Part shown: piece after piece, positions 15,490 through 22,388 of the stretch
Numbering within the stretch: the first letter of the stretch is position 1
Layout: the number at the start of each line of letters is the position of its first letter
DNA from: Weissella viridescens
GTDB taxonomy: Bacteria > Bacillota > Bacilli > Lactobacillales > Lactobacillaceae
Direction: 5' to 3'
DNA length: 64,000 nucleotides
Assembly: GCF_003862435.1 (NCBI RefSeq)
Contig: NZ_RHGY01000007.1
Span: 32,228-96,227, forward strand
The notes under the pieces: model-generated
What the model was told of the DNA's origin: nothing
The model's database searches: none
What the model saw: only the letters and a program-made list of their open reading frames with translations
Position numbers and translations under genes: made by a program

Positions 15490-18165
15490 GTGCCAGAATT
15501 AAAGGACCCTATATCCAGAAGCTTACCAGTCTATCAAGAAACAAATGCGCAAGTCATTAACGCATTTGAGACACGCGTGCCAGCCGGGCTGACACAAACG
15601 GAGGTCGAACAGCGCCTAAAACGAGATGGCTTTAATGAGTTGAAGACGAAGGTGACGCCAAAATGGCGCATTTTCCTAAATCAATTCAACAATATTATTG
15701 TTTATATTTTGTTATTTGCTGCTGTTGTGACCTTATTGATGCAACATTATTCCGATGCCATTGTGATTGGCATTGTGATTGTGATTAATGCGTTGATTGG
15801 GTATATGCAGGAAGTGAATGCCAATGATGCTTTGGAAAAGATTAAGCAGATGCTTTCTGCTGAAGCGACCGTCTATCGAGCGGGAAAGCGTCAAACGGTC
15901 AGGGCCCGAGAACTCGTTCTGGGGGATGTTGTCTATTTAGAAGCTGGTGATAATGTGCCAGCTGATTTACGACTTGTTGATACCGATAATTTAAGAATTC
16001 AAGAATCCTCGTTAACTGGTGAGGCTGACTCAGTTGAAAAATCGGACCAAGTGATACCTGAAATAACACCACTTGCTGAGCAAACCAATATGGCCTTTGC
16101 CTCAACGGGCGTTACAAATGGTAGTGGTCTCGGCATTGTCGTACGGATTGGCGCAACAACTGAAATTGGTAAAATTTCAACTAGCGTGCAAGCAGTGAAG
16201 CCAAAAAAGTCCCCGTTAACGCGAGAACTCGATCAACTGGGGACGGGGATTTCATGGTTCATCATTATCAGTTCAGTGTTATTATTTGCCTTAGGCTGGT
16301 TCATGAACGTCTATACCTTACCGGTCTTGGCGATGGCGGTCATCACGATGGTCGTAGGATCTATGCCAGAAGGCTTACCAGCCGCGACATCCATTATTTT
16401 AGCGACAGGTGTTCAAAAGTTAACCAAAAAACATGCCATTGTTAAAACATTACCAGCAGCCGAAACCCTTGGTGCCATTGATATCATTGCTTCGGATAAA
16501 ACCGGAACGTTGACTAAAAACGAAATGACAATCCAGGATGTTATCGTTGCGGATCGTCATTACACTGTGACTGGAACTGGTTATGCACCAAACGGGCATT
16601 TTGAATTAGATGGACAAACCGTCAAAGCTCAAACAGATCCACAATTGGCAAAATTACTCACGATGGGTCAGCTTGCTAATGATACCGTTTTGTCTGAGGA
16701 TGAAACGGGTTGGGCTGTGAATGGTGAACCGACTGATGCGGCCTTCATCACAGCATACTATAAAGGGTTTGGCATTACAGAACCGCAGGTAACCGAAATT
16801 GATCGGATTCCGTTTGATTCTGACTATCGATATATTGCAAAATTAATTGAAAATAAGCAGGGTGAACGGATTACTGCCATTAAAGGTGCACCAGATGTCA
16901 TGTTTGACTTAGTTGCCCAAGGTAATCAACATTTCGACCGTGAATATTGGACTAATTGCGCTCACTCACTGGCGCAAGTCGGTAAACGCGTGATTGCAGT
17001 TGGATATGTAGATATGCCACGAGATGCTGAAACAATTGATACAGCAAGTATTGCCACACAAGAAATTCAATTCTTAGGATTGGTCGGCATTACTGATCCG
17101 CCACGCCCAGAAGTGATTCAAGCGATTCGCGAGATGCGTGTGGCTGGGATCAAGGTGAAAATGATAACCGGTGACAGCATTGAAACAGCAAGTGCGATTG
17201 GTCAACAATTAGGTCTGGCCGACGATATTCGTGCCATGACGGGGCAGGAAGTCGACGCCTTAACATTGGACGAGTTGACACAGGTTGTTGAGCAATATGA
17301 TATTTTTGCTAGAACAACACCACACAATAAACTCAAAATTGTCCAAGCCTATCAAAAACAGGGTAATGTGACAGCCATGGTTGGTGACGGTGTGAATGAT
17401 GCTCCAGCATTAAAGCAGGCGGACATTGGTGTGGCGATGGGAATTAAAGGAACGGACGTTGCCAAAGATTCAGCTGACATGATTTTGGCAAATGATAATT
17501 TTTCAACTATTAAAACAGCGATTGAACAGGGTCGACGTCTGTACGATAACATCAAAAAAACGATTCTATTTTTATTACCAACGAGTTTTGCAGAAGGCTT
17601 AATTGTGGCGATTAGTATTCTACTAAGTCAGCCGCTGCCTTTAACACCCACACAACTATTGTGGATTAATATGGTTTCGGCAATTACCATTCAGTTGGCA
17701 TTTATTTTCGAACCAGCAGAACCAGGTTTGATGCAAAAACCGCCACGTCAAGCAGATGCACGATTAATGAATCGATCTGACGCTGTACAGATGACAGTGG
17801 TGAGTGTCTTGATTGCGGGAATGGCTTTGGTTATTTTTGAAGTGATGCGGAACCAAGGAATCTCATTTGCGGTTGCTAGTACAATGGCCGTCAATATTAT
17901 TATTTTTGGTAAAATTTTTTACCTCTTTAATATTCGAACATCCGCGTTTGCCTTTGCGAAAAAAGTATTATTCGCCAACCCGATGGCGTATGTTGCAATT
18001 GGATTAATGCTTGCCTTGCAACTTGTATTAACCTACGTCCCATTCATGAATGATATTTTTTCAACGGCGGGATTGACATTACAACAGTGGGGAATCGTGG
18101 TACTAGCAGGTTTGCCCGTGATTGTTTGGGCGGAACTGAATAAGTGGTATTTAAAACATAAGTAA
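15490..18165 (+). CDS. P2-type cation-transporting ATPase
   Basis: 891 aa with a GTG start preceded by AGAGGAG. Order of domains: N-terminal cation-ATPase segment, helices 1-2, actuator domain with SLTGEA, helices 3-4 with MPEGLPA, phosphorylation site DKTGTLT, nucleotide domain with IKGAPD, hinge MITGDS and TGDGVNDAPAL (here VGDGVNDAPAL), then helices 5-10. PEGLPA is typical of the Ca2+/Na+ P2 group and not of heavy-metal P1B pumps, which have CPC. In helix 6 (LLWINMVSAI) the Asp found in SERCA-type pumps is missing, so Ca2+ is not assured; Na+, K+ or Mn2+ are possible. It is followed by its own terminator. Confidence 0.9.
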   Translation: MPELKDPISRSLPVYQETNAQVINAFETRVPAGLTQTEVEQRLKRDGFNELKTKVTPKWRIFLNQFNNIIVYILLFAAVVTLLMQHYSDAIVIGIVIVINALIGYMQEVNANDALEKIKQMLSAEATVYRAGKRQTVRARELVLGDVVYLEAGDNVPADLRLVDTDNLRIQESSLTGEADSVEKSDQVIPEITPLAEQTNMAFASTGVTNGSGLGIVVRIGATTEIGKISTSVQAVKPKKSPLTRELDQLGTGISWFIIISSVLLFALGWFMNVYTLPVLAMAVITMVVGSMPEGLPAATSIILATGVQKLTKKHAIVKTLPAAETLGAIDIIASDKTGTLTKNEMTIQDVIVADRHYTVTGTGYAPNGHFELDGQTVKAQTDPQLAKLLTMGQLANDTVLSEDETGWAVNGEPTDAAFITAYYKGFGITEPQVTEIDRIPFDSDYRYIAKLIENKQGERITAIKGAPDVMFDLVAQGNQHFDREYWTNCAHSLAQVGKRVIAVGYVDMPRDAETIDTASIATQEIQFLGLVGITDPPRPEVIQAIREMRVAGIKVKMITGDSIETASAIGQQLGLADDIRAMTGQEVDALTLDELTQVVEQYDIFARTTPHNKLKIVQAYQKQGNVTAMVGDGVNDAPALKQADIGVAMGIKGTDVAKDSADMILANDNFSTIKTAIEQGRRLYDNIKKTILFLLPTSFAEGLIVAISILLSQPLPLTPTQLLWINMVSAITIQLAFIFEPAEPGLMQKPPRQADARLMNRSDAVQMTVVSVLIAGMALVIFEVMRNQGISFAVASTMAVNIIIFGKIFYLFNIRTSAFAFAKKVLFANPMAYVAIGLMLALQLVLTYVPFMNDIFSTAGLTLQQWGIVVLAGLPVIVWAELNKWYLKHK

Positions 18166-18172
18166 GCTAATG

Positions 18173-18208
18173 CGACCAGGTCTACGGATTTGGTTGTTTT
18201 TTTATTTT
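18173..18208 (+). terminator. terminator of the P-type ATPase gene
   Basis: CGACCAGG pairs with TTTGGTTG (three wobbles) and is followed by a run of T residues. Confidence 0.6.
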
Positions 18209-18389
18209 TTAGAAAATGAGCATTAATTTAAAAAATAGGAAGTCCAATTATCTAAGAGAATAAACGTTCTTTTAAATAAAACAATTCGTCTTCTGACCTT
18301 AATCAAAATGACGCATTGTTGACGCTAGTCCGCAAGATAAACCAGTTACACTGGGGTTAATTATTCATTGAAGAAAAGGGGTATCAATA

Positions 18390-18662
18390 ATGTCAGAAGA
18401 ACAAAATGTGATTCAACTAACCGAAGGTTGGAGTCTTGGGGTCCTCAATGGTACTGTGGCCAAAGCCGATGTGAAAAAGGTGCCTGATAGCACCGCACTT
18501 GATATTGAAATCTATACCACGAATGATATGGAAGTCCCAGCATTTACGCTACAATTAAACGTGTTAGCAGATGTAATTGAAGTGATTGGCATTGATCCAA
18601 TTCAAAAGATTCAAAAGTTAACAATCAAAATGCCAAAACGGATTGAAGTAACGCTAGCCTAA
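18390..18662 (+). CDS. hypothetical protein, first gene of the SDR-Nudix operon
   Basis: 90 aa, unrecognised and soluble. It appears to be mostly beta structure, with alternating hydrophobic residues. AAAGGGG lies 8 nt before the ATG. The SDR gene starts 32 nt after its stop, so the two are likely co-transcribed. No domain can be named. Confidence 0.65.
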   Translation: MSEEQNVIQLTEGWSLGVLNGTVAKADVKKVPDSTALDIEIYTTNDMEVPAFTLQLNVLADVIEVIGIDPIQKIQKLTIKMPKRIEVTLA

Positions 18663-18694
18663 TCGACTAGTAACAGGGTAAAGGTGGTAATAGG

Positions 18695-19297
18695 ATGCAG
18701 ATTTTAGTTGTTGGTGGAAATGGAACTTTGGGACAAGCCGTCGTGGCGCGTTTACGTGAATTAGGGCATACCGTCTTAATTGGTGGTCGTCATGATGCGG
18801 ATGTCTATGTCGATATGGCTGATCCCGAAAGTATCAAAAGCATGTATGCAAGTTTACCTGAATTGGATCATGTTGTATCAACAGCTGGTCAAACGACGGC
18901 AAAAGCTTTGGCAGACATGCAACCGGAAGATAATATGCTATCCGTACAAAGTAAGTTACTCGGTCAGATTAACTTAGTTATTATTGGACAACAATATCTT
19001 AAAGATGGTGGTAGCTTTACGTTAACCACTGGTATTAAAAAGGATGATCCAATTCCTGGTGGTGCATCAGCGGCTATGGCAAATGGTGGTGTGACGGCTT
19101 TCGTAAAATCAGCCGCAATTGATTTGCCACGCGGACTACGGATTAATGCCATCAGTCCAAATGTCGTTGATGTGAGTTTTGAAAAGTTGAAAGATCAGTT
19201 CTTGGGTTACACGCCAGTGCCAATCACAGAAGTGGCTGAAGCCTTTGTTAAGAGCATTGTCGGTAAACAAACCGGGCAAGAATACCAGATTTATTAA
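18695..19297 (+). CDS. short SDR family oxidoreductase
   Basis: 200 aa. The N-terminal dinucleotide-binding motif is VVGGNGTLGQAV (about 4-15), followed by strands typical of an SDR. The usual YxxxK is not present: the equivalent region reads ...AMANGGVTAFVKSAAIDLPRGLRINAISP, with Lys but no Tyr four residues before it. The same departure occurs in other short-chain proteins of about 200 aa, so it may be an atypical reductase. Substrate unknown. AAGGTGG lies 7 nt before the ATG. Confidence 0.8.
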   Translation: MQILVVGGNGTLGQAVVARLRELGHTVLIGGRHDADVYVDMADPESIKSMYASLPELDHVVSTAGQTTAKALADMQPEDNMLSVQSKLLGQINLVIIGQQYLKDGGSFTLTTGIKKDDPIPGGASAAMANGGVTAFVKSAAIDLPRGLRINAISPNVVDVSFEKLKDQFLGYTPVPITEVAEAFVKSIVGKQTGQEYQIY

Positions 19298-19315
19298 AGT
19301 TTTCGGAGGCTCAAA

Positions 19316-19804
19316 ATGGTACAAAGCAAAGTTCATCAATCTTTTGGTGTATACGGCTTAATTGTTCAGGGGGAACAATTGGCGGTTGTAAAAAAAACAG
19401 ACGGGCCTTACAAAAATCGGTTTGACTTACCTGGTGGTCAATTAGAACCTGGGGAAATACTAGAAAATGCTTTGAACCGTGAAATCGAAGAAGAAACTGG
19501 TCTGTTAGTTAAGGTAAGCCAACAGCTGGGAACGACAAGTTTCCACTATCCCTGGCACTATCTGGATTTTGTTGAGAATCAACATATCGCGGTTTTTTAC
19601 CATGTTTTACAATATACAGGCCAAATCCAAGCCCAAGTGCCAGATTTTATTGGGCAAGATGTTACAGGTGCCTTATTTGTAAACTTAAGGGATATTTCAG
19701 CATCTAATGCCTCACCATTGGTTTTGAAAGCCAAGCAATATCTAACAACAGGTCATTTTGACGTAACGGCAACCCAATTAAACCATTGGCAAGTTTTAGA
19801 CTAA
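19316..19804 (+). CDS. Nudix hydrolase
   Basis: 162 aa. A complete Nudix box is present: GGQLEPGE, then REIEEETGL (pattern G-x5-E-x7-RE-x2-EE-x-G-hydrophobic), in residues about 40-62. The family cleaves nucleoside diphosphates linked to another group and needs Mg2+. The substrate is not predictable. The gene starts 18 nt after the SDR gene behind CGGAGG, so it is the third gene of the operon. Confidence 0.9.
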   Translation: MVQSKVHQSFGVYGLIVQGEQLAVVKKTDGPYKNRFDLPGGQLEPGEILENALNREIEEETGLLVKVSQQLGTTSFHYPWHYLDFVENQHIAVFYHVLQYTGQIQAQVPDFIGQDVTGALFVNLRDISASNASPLVLKAKQYLTTGHFDVTATQLNHWQVLD

Positions 19805-19806
19805 AT

Positions 19807-19844
19807 AAAAAGCGCCAGTATCCACGGATACTGGTGCTTTTTTT
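19807..19844. terminator. bidirectional terminator
   Basis: AAAGCGCCAGTATCC pairs with GGATACTGGTGCTTT around ACG, with a T-run on each strand, between the convergent Nudix and Ser/Thr-rich protein genes. Confidence 0.88.
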
Positions 19845-19848
19845 GTCT

Positions 19849-20451
19849 TTATTGATCTTGACTGCGGAAGTGATTAATCTCGCTGTCTGAATAGTGTGAC
19901 CATGCCGGTACACTCTGGATGGCTGAGTTAGAGTAACCCATGACAATCGCTGAATCCATCTTGAAACGTGTTGGATCTTGCGCTGCTGCGGCACGTAAGT
20001 TCGTGGCTTGGTCAGCAGGTGAGAGTTGGGCAATTTGTGCTGGTGTCAGGTTTGGATTGTTTGGATCGATTGATGATTGCGCACTTGATTGTGTACCTGA
20101 TGTGCTTTGTTCACTACTTGCTTGTGTTGTAGGCGTTTGACTTGTCGCCGTGTCAGTAGTTCTACTTGTTGATGCGTCAGATGCAGCCATACTTGATGAT
20201 GTTGAACCAGTCTGATTAGATTCACTAGCTGTTGTTTGGCTAGCATCTGTTTTAGACGATGACGCATTTGCATCACTTGCTAATTTTTGTGAAGTTGATT
20301 TAGACGCTGCCTTTACACTGTCGGCATGACTTGAAGACTGACTCTTTTGCGTTTCAGCTTGGTGTTGCGCATTCATTTCAGCGTAGCCATAAGTGCCAGC
20401 ACCACCAATTACGGCTGTGGCAACGATAATTGAAATAATTCCTTTACGCAT
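19849..20451 (-). CDS. membrane-anchored Ser/Thr-rich surface protein
   Basis: 200 aa. The start at 20451 has AAAGGAG 8 nt upstream. A hydrophobic N-terminal segment (about 5-22) acts as a signal anchor. Residues about 35-135 form a low-complexity Ser/Thr/Ala/Gln linker, and a short C-terminal region has the pattern NLTPAQIAQLSPADQATNLRAAAA and a final YSDSEINHFR. There is no sorting motif, so the protein should sit outside the cell, held by its N-terminus. Function unknown. A second protein of the same design is at 56827-57309. Confidence 0.75.
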   Translation of the reverse strand: MRKGIISIIVATAVIGGAGTYGYAEMNAQHQAETQKSQSSSHADSVKAASKSTSQKLASDANASSSKTDASQTTASESNQTGSTSSSMAASDASTSRTTDTATSQTPTTQASSEQSTSGTQSSAQSSIDPNNPNLTPAQIAQLSPADQATNLRAAAAQDPTRFKMDSAIVMGYSNSAIQSVPAWSHYSDSEINHFRSQDQ

Positions 20452-20489
20452 GTATATAACTCCTTTAAGCTTATCGCTCACTTTATTTA

Positions 20490-20517
20490 ATTGTAACACC
20501 GATTAACTTTTCGCCAA
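20490..20517 (-). promoter_or_regulatory. promoter of the Ser/Thr-rich protein gene
   Basis: Minus strand: -35 TTGGCG (20517-20512), 16-nt spacer, -10 TACAAT (20495-20490), with about 38 nt to the start codon. Confidence 0.6.
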
Positions 20518-20600
20518 GAGCTATCTTTATTGAAAATTAATGCTATACTTTATTTTAATAATTTTGTCAGTTTTAAGCGACTAGGGAATGGAGCATATAT

Positions 20601-21761
20601 ATGGAAACTAATGAAAAAATTCAAATTTTGTCAGATTTAATTCAATTTGATAGTCGAAATGGAAATGAACGACCAGTGGCTGAATACTTAAAGGTCTTGT
20701 TTGCGAAGCATGGCATTCAGTCCAGCGTTTTGCCACTCGATTCAGATCCAGACCATCGAGCTAACTTGGTAGCAGAAATTGGTTCTGGTAATCCAGTGAT
20801 TGCTTTCACTGGACACATGGACGTAGTTGACTTTGATCGTGATCAATGGGATACGAATCCGCTTGAATTAACAATTGATGGCGATAAGATGTTTGGTCGT
20901 GGTGTTTCAGATATGAAGAGTGGTCTTGCCGCTGCTGCGATTGCCTTCATTGAAATTAAAGAACAAGACATGGCTTTCAATGGTACACTCCGTTTCTTGG
21001 CAACGGCAGGAGAAGAAGTTGGTATGGCTGGTTCAACAGCATTACAAGCCGCAGGGTACATGAACGACGTTGATGCATTGATTGTTGGTGAACCAACTGG
21101 ATACTACACAAGCTTTGCCAATAAGGGTGAGTTGAATATCACACTTTCAGCAAAGGGTAAGGCTGCCCACAGTTCAACTCCACAACTTGGTATCAATGCC
21201 ATCCAAGAATTGATGGATGTATGGGCAGATATTAAGGCTAAGTTGGATGAGAAAAGCCAAAAAGATACCAATCAATATCTTGGACAAGACGTTTATAACG
21301 TGGATGTCATTACAGGTGGTTCACAACCAAATATCTTGCCAGCAACAGCTGAGGCACAATTAAATGTCCGAACAGTACCGGAATTTGATAATAAAGCCGT
21401 ACTTGCGATCATTGATGATGCGATTGCGACGTATAATGCCAACCATCAAGGTGAGGTATCACGTGAGGTCACGATGGAAATCATTCCAATTGAGGGTGAT
21501 TTGCACTCAAAGCTAATCGAAGAAATGCAAGCCATTGCTAAGGAAGCTGTGGGGCAAGACATTAAAGCCGTCGCTGCACCGGGTGGAACAGATGCTTCCC
21601 GCTTATTGGTTAATCACCCCGTTGGCTTTCCAATGGCTGTGTTTGGGCCAGGAAACTTCCTAACTGCTCACCAAAATAATGAAGAATGTTCAAAGGATAT
21701 GTATCTTAAGTTTATTGAGATGTATACCCAATTGTTTACAACTGTTTCAACAGAATACTAA
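20601..21761 (+). CDS. ArgE/DapE family M20 deacylase (DapE-like)
   Basis: 386 aa. M20 metal-site motifs are present: FTGHMDVV, the bridging Asp in GRGVSDMKSG, AGEEVG, VGEPTG, and a final His in FLTAHQNNE. The dimerisation domain with AHSSTPQLG is intact. This branch is usually annotated succinyl-diaminopimelate desuccinylase (DapE). The lysine operon in this window encodes the acetyl variant of the pathway with its own deacetylase, so a role here in lysine synthesis is doubtful; another N-acyl amino acid may be the substrate. TGGAG lies 7 nt before the ATG, with a -10-like TATACT at about 20543. Confidence 0.85.
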   Translation: METNEKIQILSDLIQFDSRNGNERPVAEYLKVLFAKHGIQSSVLPLDSDPDHRANLVAEIGSGNPVIAFTGHMDVVDFDRDQWDTNPLELTIDGDKMFGRGVSDMKSGLAAAAIAFIEIKEQDMAFNGTLRFLATAGEEVGMAGSTALQAAGYMNDVDALIVGEPTGYYTSFANKGELNITLSAKGKAAHSSTPQLGINAIQELMDVWADIKAKLDEKSQKDTNQYLGQDVYNVDVITGGSQPNILPATAEAQLNVRTVPEFDNKAVLAIIDDAIATYNANHQGEVSREVTMEIIPIEGDLHSKLIEEMQAIAKEAVGQDIKAVAAPGGTDASRLLVNHPVGFPMAVFGPGNFLTAHQNNEECSKDMYLKFIEMYTQLFTTVSTEY

Positions 21762-21772
21762 TCTTAAATGAA

Positions 21773-21800
21773 AGGGCGCCAATTGTTGGCGCCTTTTTTT
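21773..21800 (+). terminator. terminator of the DapE-like gene
   Basis: GGGCGCCAA pairs with TTGGCGCCT and is followed by seven T residues. Confidence 0.88.
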
Positions 21801-21879
21801 GGTCAAAATAAGCTATGAAATTAAAAAAACGTGAAATCTATAACAACGTTTAAAAAAAGTCAAATAAATTTGTGATTTA

Positions 21880-21911
21880 ACGTGGACATTTGTCGTCCAC
21901 GTATGTATAAT
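21880..21911 (+). promoter_or_regulatory. promoter with embedded operator, Rrf2-YhgE operon
   Basis: -35 TGGACA (21883-21888), 17-nt spacer, -10 TATAAT (21906-21911). A perfect inverted repeat, ACGTGGAC-N7-GTCCACGT (21880-21902), covers the -35 and most of the spacer. A bound dimer would block RNA polymerase. The Rrf2 protein encoded directly downstream is the obvious candidate. Confidence 0.8.
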
Positions 21912-21944
21912 AGATAAAGTTAAATTAATGATGGAGGGTACTGG

Positions 21945-22388
21945 ATGAAATATAAAGATAGTTTCGAAGGGGCCATTTGCATAGTATTGCTTTTGGCTAA
22001 TGATCGTTACCCTCAAAAGATAAGTAGTAATGAAATAAGTGAATTGATGCAAAGTTCAAATACTTATACAAAAAAGATTTTAGCAAACCTTGTCCGTGAA
22101 AATGTCATTGCGTCTGACACGGGTAAAGGTGGTGGCTACTATCTCATTAAGGATACAGACGACATCTCTTTGCTTGATATCTATTATGCAATTGAGGGTA
22201 AGAAAAAGAATTACCACCCTAAACATCTAGCGGATAATTTTTTGGAAGGTGCTTCCGATATACGGGCAGGCGAAGAAGAAGTTGCTTCATTTATGGAGCA
22301 AGCGGAGCAGGCCTATCTCCAGCGACTGAATAGTTACAAGATTAGTCAGTTACTACGTACACATCATCCAGAAAGGAGTCACGCATGA
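21945..22388 (+). CDS. Rrf2 family transcriptional regulator
   Basis: 147 aa. A winged helix-turn-helix at about 20-75 (ISSNEISELMQSSNTYTKKILANLVRENVI) with the Rrf2-typical wing GKGGGYYL. The C-terminal half is helical and lacks the three-Cys Fe-S cluster signature of IscR/NsrR. It therefore senses something other than an Fe-S cluster, or works without a ligand. The stop overlaps the next start (ATGA), so it is translationally coupled to the YhgE/Pip protein. Autoregulation through the palindrome at 21880-21902 is likely. Confidence 0.85.
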   Translation: MKYKDSFEGAICIVLLLANDRYPQKISSNEISELMQSSNTYTKKILANLVRENVIASDTGKGGGYYLIKDTDDISLLDIYYAIEGKKKNYHPKHLADNFLEGASDIRAGEEEVASFMEQAEQAYLQRLNSYKISQLLRTHHPERSHA

